Below are positions 4,760 to 12,255 of a stretch of 12,255 bases of DNA, one piece after another. Position 1 is the first letter of the stretch. Each line of letters opens with the position of its first letter. A model generated the notes under the pieces. It worked only from the letters and a program-made list of their open reading frames with translations. It was not told where the DNA came from and did no database searches. A program made the translations under genes and the position numbers. The stretch is from the NCBI GenBank assembly GCA_034104345.1, contig JAXEDY010000031.1, forward strand, positions 1 through 12,255, written 5' to 3'. This stretch comes from HGM11416 sp034104345 (GTDB lineage Bacteria > Bacillota > Clostridia > Christensenellales > Borkfalkiaceae).

Positions 4760-7700
4760 ATGATGAAAAAGACAAAACTTGCGGCATTAGCGTTATGCTT
4801 TGCCCTACTCGTATGTGCGCTTATGGGCGTTGCATGCGGCACACAGACCGATAGCGGCGATAGCGGCGGCAAACCGGAATGGTCGTTCGCCGTCGATCTT
4901 CCCGTAGCGTGCGAAGAAAACGAAAAAGTAAGCATTGTTTTAAACGTTGAAGGGGCTGACGATTACGAAGTCGTTTACGAAGTCGTTTTCGGCACTACCC
5001 AAGTTGAAGTAAGCGAAGCCGGCGAATTTACGCCCGCAACTGCAGGAACTTACACCGTTAATGTTAAAGTAACCGTAAAAGGCGAAACCAAAGAAAAAAC
5101 CCATACCTTAACTGTTACAAAAGACGCGACCGACCCCGTTATAACAACGAGAATCGCTGATAAAACGGTTGAAAAAGGCGAACATAACTTTGCAAGCGAC
5201 CTTGCAGAAATAGTTGCTGCCGATAACAAAACGCAAGCTGAAAATCTTGTTAAATCGATAGTTTCGGTAACGCTCGACGGCACGGCGTTAGAGATAACCG
5301 AAAACGCTTGCACCTTCGAACGCGCGGGCGAATATAACGTTAGTTATAAAGTTGCCGACGAAGAAGGAAACTCTGCAAACGCTTCGTATAAGATAACCGT
5401 AAAAGGTCTGTATCTTAACGAAAAAACGTTCGTATCCGAAGTTTTCCAACTTGCCGAATACGAAATTGCCGAAGCCCAAGTTTACGGAATCGAAAATGCG
5501 GCGGTAAAAGTTACCTTAGCGCAAGGCGACGAAATCAAAGAAGTTGCCATGGGCGCCAAGGTAAAATTCTTAAACGTTTCCGACGCGGTTCTTAAATACG
5601 TTTTGTCGGTAGGCGAAGAAGAAAAAGAAATTATTCAAAAAACCGTTAAAATAACCGCGCTCGACCTTATGATTTCGGCAGCCGATTTCTCTGCGACCGA
5701 AGGCGATGAAATCACCATTCCTTCCGCTTCGTTATCGCACGAAACCGAGGGCGTAACCATAAGCGTAAAAATTTCGGGGCAATATCAAGAAGAACAAGCG
5801 GTTGCGCAAGGCGATAAAATAACCGCGGCAAGAGGCATCACCGATATTACTTATACCGCCGAAAACGAAGATAAATCTTTCAGTTTAACCCGCGTAATAA
5901 GCGTTGTTGCAATCGGCAAATACGAATTCCTTTCGTTTGAAACCATAAACGGCATCACGCCCGATATAGCAAAAGGCATATACGGCAACGTAACCGCCAA
6001 CACCGATTCTCAATACTTAAAATTCGGAAAGCAATCGGCTAAACTCGAAACCGTTTTAAACACATGGGGCAACTGCAACGCAGGTTTTGCTTGGGACGGG
6101 GGAGCGCTTCAGATGCCCACCGTCGAAAACGCAAACGCCCTTACGTTCTGGATGTATTCCGAAAAAGAACTTCATCTCTACGCTACCGTTACCACCGGTG
6201 TTATGGATAATAACACATGGGTATGCAAAACTTCTAAACCCATAGCGTTAAGCGTTGGTTGGAACTTCGTGACTCTCGACGTGCGTTATTCTTTCGACGC
6301 ACTCGGACTTGATTTTAATAACGGGCTTCAGGAATTATACTTTGCCACCGGCGACGCAAACGCTGTGGGTAAAACTCCCGCAACTTTGTATATCGACAGC
6401 GTTTGCTTTGCAAACCTTGAACTTCCCGACGGGCTTTACTTCGTATTCGACAGCAAGCCCCAAACAACCGGAACCGTTGGCGGCACCGCCGTTGTACCCG
6501 CTCCGTGTATGCTCGTAGAAGAGGGCGTAACCTTAACCATTGCCGTAACCGCTCCTAACGGCAAGCAGACTACCGTTAACGCAGGCGACAGTTTCGATTT
6601 AACTCTCGGCGGCTATTACACCTTGACCTATAAAGCCGAAAAAGAGGGCAAACCTACGCAGGAGGTTAGTTTCCAGATTCTTGTAACCGATCCCGCCGAA
6701 TTCATGTCGTTTGAAATTATAAACGGCACCACGCCCGATATAGCAAAAGGCGCATTCGGCAACGTAACCGCCAACACCGATTCTCAATACGTAAAAGTAG
6801 GAAATCAATCGGCTAAACTCGAAACCGTGTTAAACGCATGGGGCAACTGCACCGCAGGTTTTGCCTGGGACGGGGGAGCGCTTCAGATGCCCACCGTCGA
6901 AAACGCAAAAGCCCTTACTTTCTGGATGTATTCCGAAAAAGAACTTCATCTCTACGCTACAGTTACCACCGGTGTTGCTAACACGTGGGTATGCAAAACT
7001 TCTAAACCCATAGCGTTAAGCGTTGGTTGGAACTTCGTGACTCTCGACGTGCGTTATTCTTTCGACGCGCTCGGATTGGATTTTAATAACGGACTTCAGG
7101 AATTATACTTTAGAACGGGTGACGCAAACAGCATAAGTCAGACTCCCGCAACTTTGTATATCGACAGCGTTTGCTTTGCAAACCCTGAAATACCCGACGG
7201 GCTTTACTTCGTATTCGACAGCAAGCCCGAAGCAACCGGAACCATGGGCGGCACCGCCGTTGCAACCGCTCCGCGTATGCTCGTAGAAGAGGGCGTAACC
7301 TTAACCGTTACCGTAACCGCTCCTAACGGTAAGCAGACTATCGTTAACGCAGGCGACAGTTTCGATTTAACTCTCGGCGGCTATTACACCTTGACCTATA
7401 AAGCCGAAAAAGAGGGCAAACCTTCGCAAGAAGAAAGTTTCCAGATTCTTGCTACCGTTCCGGGCGAATTCCTTTCGTTTGAAACCGTAAACGGCGCCAC
7501 GCCCGACCTTGTCGCCGGTTCCGTTATAGGTAACGAAGTAATCAATACCGATTCAGCTTACGTTAAATCGGGCAGCCAATCGGCAAAACTTTTATTCGGC
7601 GCAAACAGACTTAACGCCGGCAACGTAGGAGCAGGTTTCTTCTATTGGGAAAGCGCAAAACATATGCCCACTATCGACGGAGCGAACGGCATTACTTTCT

Positions 7701-8533
7701 GGATTCATTCCGACGTTGAAGCATACCTTTACACCTATATCGCCACGGGCGGCGGTTCTGATTACGTCGGTGCGAGGCAATCAAAACCCGCAGCCTTAAA
7801 AATCGGCTGGAACCAGATAGCGATTGATATGCGTTACGATATGGCTGAAGTCGGAGCGAATATCACCAAAGGCATAAGCGAATTGTGGTTCAGAATAGGC
7901 GCGACTGCAAATGCTTTCGACGACACAACAAACGCAACCTTATATATCGACAGCGTGTGCTTTGCTGTGCTTCCCGACAGAGTTATCGAAAACCTCGCAA
8001 TCGACTACATGAACATCAATCTTCCCGACGATCAGTCTGTTTTAGGCGATCGTGAATTCGGTATGGTGACACGTTGCACCGACGAAGAATATACAAAAAA
8101 CGGCAAGCCGAGTTTAAAACTTGAAATGTTTGCCGATGAAGCACCCCTTAAAACCATGCGTGCTTGCTATTCCGGTTGGGGTAAAGGCATATTGCTTACC
8201 GCAGGCGAAAACGCCGTTAAATTCGACGTTTATGCTTCGCGCGACGCGTTCGTTTCGTTCGAATTCGGAACGGGCGGAAACGCCGGCAGCGGCGCATACA
8301 GCGGTGCCAAGTTCGCAAAAGTAATCGAACTTAAACAGGGCTGGAACACCGTAACCCTTACGTTCGGCGACAATGCCGACGTTCAGGGCGCAATCCTTGC
8401 CGACGGTATAGTTCACTTCGGTGCAACTACAGTTAACTCGATTTCTGCATTGCCCGATAACGGCTGTTTCCCTGATGTAGCAAGCGAAGCACTTACCCTT
8501 TACGTAGCCACTATGTATGCGATAGTCGCATAA
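4760..8533 (+). CDS. Large multidomain surface lipoprotein, Ig-like and jelly-roll-like modules
   Basis: A 1257-residue lipoprotein. The signal peptide ends in a lipobox with C26 (MGVAC) after a KKTK n-region and a hydrophobic core. GGAGG at 4750-4754 suits either of two adjacent ATG codons. Residues about 30-122 and 123-216 look like Ig-like domains; the second has the DPVIT, DKTVEKG and AGEYNVSYKVADEEGNS pattern of cell-surface Ig repeats. About 217-387 holds two more beta-rich domains. From 389 come four related jelly-roll-like modules (389, 647, 903 and about 1076). Each begins SFE or similar, continues NTDxxYxxxGxxSxKL, and the first three close LYIDSVCFA. Modules one and two are each followed by an Ig-like linker (PDGLYFVFDSKP). 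I see no catalytic motif. Probable role: binding of glycan at the cell surface for the neighbouring GH123-like enzyme and transporter. The module resembles carbohydrate-binding beta-sandwiches, but that assignment is inference. Confidence 0.85.
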   Translation: MMKKTKLAALALCFALLVCALMGVACGTQTDSGDSGGKPEWSFAVDLPVACEENEKVSIVLNVEGADDYEVVYEVVFGTTQVEVSEAGEFTPATAGTYTVNVKVTVKGETKEKTHTLTVTKDATDPVITTRIADKTVEKGEHNFASDLAEIVAADNKTQAENLVKSIVSVTLDGTALEITENACTFERAGEYNVSYKVADEEGNSANASYKITVKGLYLNEKTFVSEVFQLAEYEIAEAQVYGIENAAVKVTLAQGDEIKEVAMGAKVKFLNVSDAVLKYVLSVGEEEKEIIQKTVKITALDLMISAADFSATEGDEITIPSASLSHETEGVTISVKISGQYQEEQAVAQGDKITAARGITDITYTAENEDKSFSLTRVISVVAIGKYEFLSFETINGITPDIAKGIYGNVTANTDSQYLKFGKQSAKLETVLNTWGNCNAGFAWDGGALQMPTVENANALTFWMYSEKELHLYATVTTGVMDNNTWVCKTSKPIALSVGWNFVTLDVRYSFDALGLDFNNGLQELYFATGDANAVGKTPATLYIDSVCFANLELPDGLYFVFDSKPQTTGTVGGTAVVPAPCMLVEEGVTLTIAVTAPNGKQTTVNAGDSFDLTLGGYYTLTYKAEKEGKPTQEVSFQILVTDPAEFMSFEIINGTTPDIAKGAFGNVTANTDSQYVKVGNQSAKLETVLNAWGNCTAGFAWDGGALQMPTVENAKALTFWMYSEKELHLYATVTTGVANTWVCKTSKPIALSVGWNFVTLDVRYSFDALGLDFNNGLQELYFRTGDANSISQTPATLYIDSVCFANPEIPDGLYFVFDSKPEATGTMGGTAVATAPRMLVEEGVTLTVTVTAPNGKQTIVNAGDSFDLTLGGYYTLTYKAEKEGKPSQEESFQILATVPGEFLSFETVNGATPDLVAGSVIGNEVINTDSAYVKSGSQSAKLLFGANRLNAGNVGAGFFYWESAKHMPTIDGANGITFWIHSDVEAYLYTYIATGGGSDYVGARQSKPAALKIGWNQIAIDMRYDMAEVGANITKGISELWFRIGATANAFDDTTNATLYIDSVCFAVLPDRVIENLAIDYMNINLPDDQSVLGDREFGMVTRCTDEEYTKNGKPSLKLEMFADEAPLKTMRACYSGWGKGILLTAGENAVKFDVYASRDAFVSFEFGTGGNAGSGAYSGAKFAKVIELKQGWNTVTLTFGDNADVQGAILADGIVHFGATTVNSISALPDNGCFPDVASEALTLYVATMYAIVA
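5924..7465 (+). repeat. Two near-identical tandem coding repeats of about 770 bp
   Basis: Unit 1 (5924-6697, 774 bp) and unit 2 (6698-7465, 768 bp) each encode a jelly-roll-like module plus an Ig-like linker. Each starts with GAATTC then TCGTTTGAAA shortly after. The 6-bp size difference is explained by two residues in the loop before NTWVCKTSKP. The stretches 6218-6300 and 6986-7068 are identical over 83 bases, synonymous positions included. A third unit starts at 7466. Its first 21 bases equal those of unit 1, then it diverges strongly and lacks the linker. Confidence 0.92.
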
Positions 8534-8580
8534 AGGCATAAAAACAACCTATAATAACCAAAACAAAATAACATTTTACG

Positions 8581-8606
8581 GTTCGGGCGGATTATTCCGC
8601 CCGGAC
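8581..8606 (+). other. G+C-rich hairpin between two lipoprotein genes
   Basis: CGGGCGG (8584-8590) and CCGCCCG (8597-8603) form a 7-bp stem around ATTATT. It extends to 10 bp with one T-G wobble (8581-8583 with 8604-8606). It is not followed by a T run, so it is not a classical intrinsic terminator. It lies between the 1257-residue lipoprotein and the ribosome binding site (CGGAGA) of the next gene. It may protect the 3' end of a processed upstream message or tune the expression ratio. Confidence 0.6.
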
Positions 8607-8626
8607 TATAAAACGGAGATTAAAAA

Positions 8627-11125
8627 ATGTTTAAAAATTTAAAGGAACGACTTAAATCGGCAAAGAAAACGGTAGCCGCCGTATCGGTTTGCGCATTGCT
8701 TTTTACGGGCGCGTGCGGAACCACCGGCGGGCAAAATTCCGATGTGAACGCTACTTTATGGAGCGCGCCTTCTACCGTAAAATATATGCTCGACGATTCG
8801 CCGGTTTTAGATTACGGCGAGAACATGAACGTTTCGCTTGCGGCTAACGAAAAAGAAAGCGCGCAGCTTACCGTAACACCCAAAGCCAACGTTAAAAATT
8901 ACGAAATTTCGGTAAGCGATTTAACGGGCGACAACGGACATACCATTTCGAAAGAGAACGTTTCGGTATTCGTTGAAAAATATATTAACGTTTCAACCGT
9001 AACCACCGTGTTCCGCGCGGGGTATTATCCCGACGCGCTCGTTCCTTACGATAGCGTTAAGCAGGCAAAAGAAGACAGAATTAAAGCGGGGCAAAACCAA
9101 ACGTTTTTATTCACGGTTTATGCACCCGAAAACACGCCTGCAGGCAATTATTCGGCAAACGTAACGATTAAACTCAACGGGCAAACGAGAACCTGCAAAC
9201 TTAACGTTACGGTTTACGATTTCGCAATTCCTACCGAAAGCCATTCGCGCACGTCATTCTTTTTGTGGTATGACCAATTTATGTATCAATGCGATAACGT
9301 TACCGACGAACTCATCGATAATTATATCGATTTTATGCTCGATTATCGCGTAAACACTTCGATAGGCAGAATAGGACAGTATAACACCAAAGACCTTATC
9401 GAAAAACACATTAACTTTGCAAAAGACGAACGGGTAAACACCATCGATTTGCCATTCGTTTATATAACCGAACAGGTAAACGGCAAAAACTTCATTTCGT
9501 TCGATTACGACGGGCTTAAATACTTTTTGACCGAAATTATCCGCGCAAGTTCGGATGAAAACAACTACGTTAAAAAATTCAAACTTTCGTTCAACGCACT
9601 CGACGAACCCAACACGGGCAAATATGAAAACGTGCGCTTTGTTCACCAAAAGTTTTTGCGTTTAAAACAAGAACTCGCCGCCGATACCGCGCTTTTCCCC
9701 GAAGGCGCGAAAGAAAAAGTTAAATCGGCTCTTTTACAAATTCCCAACGCCTGCACGACCAACTATAAAGAAACGCTCGACCGCCACATTGCCGGCGACG
9801 ATTACGGCGCCGATTCGTGGTGCGGCGTTTACGACTGGTATGACAGCGAAGCCAACCGCTATCGCTTAGAGCAAGCCACAAAGCAGGGCGACGGTTCGTG
9901 GTGGTATGGTTGCATACAGCCCACAAACCCCTATCCCGCATATCACATCGACGATAACCTTTTAAGCGCGCGCGCTTTGAACTGGATGATGATGGACTAC
10001 GGTATTCAGGGCAATCACTATTGGGCGGTTAACATCTGGTCGGTTTACGGCGGTTCGTATACCTACCGCGACGTATGGACCGATGCGCTTGCTTTTCCGG
10101 GTGCCGTCGGCGACGGATATATCATTTACCCGGGTTCGCGTTACGGGCTTGATACCGCAATCGCCTCTATTCGTTTAGAAGCCATACGCGACGGGCTCGA
10201 AGATTACGAATATTTATACAAACTTAAAAATTTAAGCGAAGATCTCGCCGATAAATACGACGTTTTCGATTATGACTTTAACGAAAACATGTCGAAGTTA
10301 TACGACCTTATTTATCAGGGCACCATTATTCACAACGACATCGACGCGTTCGCCGTAGCGCGCGAAACTGTTGCCGAACTTGTCTCGCTCGCGCAAAAGG
10401 ACGTTTTGGTAACTTTCGACCGTTCGTCGCTTAACGGCAAAATAACCGTCAACGTTTACGGCGGCGACGACGTTTCCGAAGTTAAAGTAAACAACGTTTC
10501 GGCTACCGCGGCAAAAAGCGGCGAAGGCAATTTGTTTACGGCTTCGTTCTTCCCCGCAGGGTATGCGAACGTCTCGCTTAAATGCGGAAACGAAAATGTA
10601 ACCAAAAAGATTTTCGTCGGCGGGTTAAGCGTTCTCGTTAACTCGTTCGAATCCGAAAGCGTTATAGGCGGCATCGTCTGCTCCGACGAAAGCGAAAACG
10701 ACGATATAGCTGACACTTCGGTTTCGCTCTCGCAGGAATTTGCAAAAAACAATTCGGCGCTTAAAATTTCATGCGTTAAAGGCACGTCGAAGTCTTATAA
10801 AAACTCGGTTACTTTATCCGCCCAAAACGGGGTTATCCCGGATTCGGAAAGATTTGCGTTTATCGATTTCGAAGTGTATAACCCGCAGGATCAAGCGATT
10901 GAAGTTTTCGTAACGTTAAAATCGAAAAACAAGGCGGTAACGCTCGTTTCGGCTGTTGCCCGCCCCGGACAATGGAGCAAAATTTCACTTCAATTAGTAA
11001 ATTTGGGCGACTTCGATTTAAACGAACTGCAGAGCGTAACGTTCGCGTTTTCGCCGCTTAACACGCTTGAAAACTTCGATATTTATTTAGATAACGTTAA
11101 AATGACCGCGAGAGGTGAATTATGA
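8627..11125 (+). CDS. Surface lipoprotein, GH123-like (DUF4091) glycoside hydrolase
   Basis: An 832-residue lipoprotein with C30 in the lipobox (LFTGAC). Residues about 40-205 match the N-terminal beta-sandwich of GH123-like proteins (ANEKESAQLTVTP, GYYPDALVPYD, TPAGNYSANVTIKLNG, VYDFAIP). About 210-580 is the catalytic-type domain, with an Asp-Glu pair in NALDEP (D326, E327), where GH123 enzymes place the substrate-assisted catalytic pair. It also has the DUF4091 C-terminal signature: GNHYWAVNIWS, GDGYIIYPG (495-503) and RLEAIRDGLEDYEYL (516-530). GH123 founders are beta-N-acetylgalactosaminidases, but many DUF4091 proteins are uncharacterised. About 585-665 is Ig-like, and 670-832 (SFESE to IYLDNVKM) is a diverged copy of the jelly-roll-like module of the neighbouring lipoproteins. 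The stop overlaps the next start by four bases, and AAACGGAGA precedes the ATG. Predicted to act outside the membrane on a GalNAc-like substrate. Confidence 0.85.
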   Translation: MFKNLKERLKSAKKTVAAVSVCALLFTGACGTTGGQNSDVNATLWSAPSTVKYMLDDSPVLDYGENMNVSLAANEKESAQLTVTPKANVKNYEISVSDLTGDNGHTISKENVSVFVEKYINVSTVTTVFRAGYYPDALVPYDSVKQAKEDRIKAGQNQTFLFTVYAPENTPAGNYSANVTIKLNGQTRTCKLNVTVYDFAIPTESHSRTSFFLWYDQFMYQCDNVTDELIDNYIDFMLDYRVNTSIGRIGQYNTKDLIEKHINFAKDERVNTIDLPFVYITEQVNGKNFISFDYDGLKYFLTEIIRASSDENNYVKKFKLSFNALDEPNTGKYENVRFVHQKFLRLKQELAADTALFPEGAKEKVKSALLQIPNACTTNYKETLDRHIAGDDYGADSWCGVYDWYDSEANRYRLEQATKQGDGSWWYGCIQPTNPYPAYHIDDNLLSARALNWMMMDYGIQGNHYWAVNIWSVYGGSYTYRDVWTDALAFPGAVGDGYIIYPGSRYGLDTAIASIRLEAIRDGLEDYEYLYKLKNLSEDLADKYDVFDYDFNENMSKLYDLIYQGTIIHNDIDAFAVARETVAELVSLAQKDVLVTFDRSSLNGKITVNVYGGDDVSEVKVNNVSATAAKSGEGNLFTASFFPAGYANVSLKCGNENVTKKIFVGGLSVLVNSFESESVIGGIVCSDESENDDIADTSVSLSQEFAKNNSALKISCVKGTSKSYKNSVTLSAQNGVIPDSERFAFIDFEVYNPQDQAIEVFVTLKSKNKAVTLVSAVARPGQWSKISLQLVNLGDFDLNELQSVTFAFSPLNTLENFDIYLDNVKMTARGEL

Positions 11126-11820
11126 AAAAATTATTAGCCTTAATTACGGCTTTAATATGTTCGTTCGGCGCGCTTGCGGCTGCCGGTTGCAACGCGGGCG
11201 GCGGCTCCGACGATAATTTCGTGGGACTTTACGACCAAGTTGATAAAGAAGAAGTAACTTTCACTTACACCAACGACAACATGCTCTACGACTTCGAAGA
11301 AAAAGAAGCGTGTTATATGAATATGTCGTTCGATTCCATTTTCGGAAGCGCTTCGCTTAACACCGACAAAAATTACCTTACCTGCGGAAACGGCAGTTTA
11401 AAATTAGACGTTTACGGCAGAACGGACGGAAGCTGGTCGATCGCTTATTTCGATATTCCGTCGAAATATTCCGACTTTACTACCGTTGATTCTATTTTGG
11501 TCGACGTTATGTACGTTACCGAAGATTCGCATGAACAAATAGTTTCGCTCGGCGTTTGGTCGAGTAACGGCAACCGTTGCGAAACCGAAGGCAAAGTAAG
11601 GGCGAAAAGCGGCAAATGGTTTACTTTAAAAATAGCCATGCACGACGTTATGTATGCCTGCACCATAGGCGGCGTTTGGAACTACGGCATTAAGTGGCGC
11701 GACGATTATATGAAAAACATGACAAGGCTTTATATCTCGCTTCCGCCTTTTACGCAGGGGCAAAAACCCGTTACGCTGTATATAGACAACGTTCGCTTAA
11801 CTTATCTTAACAACGATTGA
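11122..11820 (+). CDS. Lipoprotein consisting of one jelly-roll-like module
   Basis: A 232-residue lipoprotein: signal peptide MKKLLALITALICSFGALA, lipobox AAAGC with C23, then a Gly/Ser/Asp linker. Residues 57-226 are one beta-sandwich module with the same landmarks as the repeats in the 1257-residue lipoprotein: FEEKE at 58-62, then FG, NTDKNYLTCGNGSLKLDVYG (80-99), a GKWFTLKI strand and the closing VTLYIDNVRL. It starts within the stop codon of the GH123-like gene (ATGA), with AGAGGTG as the ribosome binding site, so it is translationally coupled and probably made in proportion to that enzyme. I see no catalytic motif. Likely a glycan-binding or accessory surface protein. I do not recognise a named family beyond the carbohydrate-binding-like fold. 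Confidence 0.87.
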   Translation: MKKLLALITALICSFGALAAAGCNAGGGSDDNFVGLYDQVDKEEVTFTYTNDNMLYDFEEKEACYMNMSFDSIFGSASLNTDKNYLTCGNGSLKLDVYGRTDGSWSIAYFDIPSKYSDFTTVDSILVDVMYVTEDSHEQIVSLGVWSSNGNRCETEGKVRAKSGKWFTLKIAMHDVMYACTIGGVWNYGIKWRDDYMKNMTRLYISLPPFTQGQKPVTLYIDNVRLTYLNND

Positions 11821-11877
11821 TTTAATCGATTTTGATAATTTCCGCTAATCTTTTCACTTTAATAAGGAGAAAATAAA

Positions 11878-12255
11878 ATGAAAATCAAAAAAATATTAAC
11901 CGGCGTGCTTGCCGCGGCTTTGGCTATTTCGGCAGCCGCTTGCGGCGACGGCGGCAACACCACGACCGAAGACCGCAATCACATCGAAATGTACGTTATG
12001 GACGCGGGCTATCGCACCGAAGTTTTCGATGAACTTGCAAAAGCCTTTAAAGTTCATTTTCCCGACGTAACAATTAAAATTTATCCGTCGACGGGCGTCG
12101 ATTCGAAACTTACGAGTGAACTTGGCAAAAAGAATGGCTTGGGCGATATTTGGTTCGCGGGCGAACAGAACGTCATTCGTCTCGTTGAAAAAAATCAGAC
12201 TTGCCCCATTATGGATTTAACCGATCTTATGGGCATGACCGCGCTCGGCGAAGAT
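11878..12255 (+). CDS. ABC-transporter extracellular solute-binding lipoprotein, partial
   Basis: The first 126 codons are in the window and the frame stays open to the right edge. AAGGAG at 11864-11869 sets the ATG. The signal peptide MKIKKILTGVLAAALAISAA ends in a lipobox with C22 (AAAC). The mature start is Gly/Thr-rich, followed by the family-1 solute-binding pattern: a first strand (HIEMYVMDAGYRTEV), an amphipathic helix (DELAKAFKVHFPDVTI), then IKIYPS, and DIWFAGEQNVIRLVEKN, matching the early lobe of sugar-binding proteins. Known role of the family: capture of oligosaccharides for an ABC importer with two permeases, which would be expected just beyond the edge. It is the fourth lipoprotein in a row and is separated from the previous gene by 57 bp without a terminator. 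The sugar is unknown. The operon content suggests a galactose-containing oligosaccharide. Confidence 0.85.
   Translation, partial: MKIKKILTGVLAAALAISAAACGDGGNTTTEDRNHIEMYVMDAGYRTEVFDELAKAFKVHFPDVTIKIYPSTGVDSKLTSELGKKNGLGDIWFAGEQNVIRLVEKNQTCPIMDLTDLMGMTALGED

Noticed and set aside
8114..8539. 141-codon open frame on the minus strand at the end of the large lipoprotein gene
   Set aside because: It is a shadow of the codon bias of the plus-strand lipoprotein, whose module continues in frame through the whole stretch.
8550..8555. TATAAT word after the large lipoprotein gene, possible internal promoter
   Set aside because: No acceptable -35 box is found 16-18 bp upstream, so there is no support for a promoter.
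9254..9649. 131-codon open frame on the minus strand within the GH123-like gene
   Set aside because: It lies opposite the conserved catalytic-type domain, including the NALDEP motif, and has no own signals.
11814..11828. CGATT/AATCG inverted repeat at the end of the 232-residue lipoprotein gene
   Set aside because: Five A+T-rich base pairs without a T run do not support a terminator or operator.

Overview
The window looks like a chromosomal fragment of an uncultured, probably gut-dwelling member of the Bacillota (Clostridia-like). The grounds are the strong AGGAG-type ribosome binding sites, promoters close to the sigma-A consensus, four consecutive lipoprotein signal peptides with basic n-regions and Cys lipoboxes, and a sugar ABC-transporter binding protein of Gram-positive type. 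No taxonomic marker gene is present, so this is an inference from style.

Left part (1-1140, minus strand): a TetR-family regulator runs off the left edge. Its promoter is almost perfect consensus, with a TetR-type inverted repeat exactly in the spacer. Next come an intergenic stretch with a perfect 21-bp inverted repeat (terminator-like) and a small single-domain cupin. The 482-bp gap from 1114 to 1595 separates the minus-strand genes from the plus-strand genes. It holds one copy of a short dispersed hairpin repeat (the other copy lies at 683-721), a cre-like palindrome, a TGCAAC direct repeat and a good promoter (TTGACT-17-TACAAT).

Right part (1536-12255, plus strand): one apparent carbohydrate-use operon. 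In order it carries a cytoplasmic GH36 alpha-galactosidase; an AraC-family regulator; a 1257-residue surface lipoprotein built from Ig-like domains and tandem jelly-roll-like modules; an 832-residue lipoprotein with GH123-like/DUF4091 features; a 232-residue lipoprotein translationally coupled to it (ATGA overlap) that is essentially one jelly-roll-like module; and the N-terminal part of an extracellular solute-binding lipoprotein that runs off the right edge. I see no classical terminator between these genes. Only one non-U-tailed hairpin (8581-8606) interrupts the series.

How the parts may work together (inference): surface lipoproteins bind a galactose/GalNAc-containing glycan, the GH123-like enzyme may remove terminal beta-GalNAc outside the cell, the ABC system imports the remaining oligosaccharide, and the cytoplasmic GH36 removes alpha-galactose, all under AraC control. 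The GH123 + GH36 pair matches the linkage order of globo-series glycans (GalNAc-beta-3-Gal-alpha-4-Gal). That makes a host globoside-use locus a testable idea. The least described element is the jelly-roll-like module shared by three adjacent lipoproteins, with two nearly identical copies in the largest.
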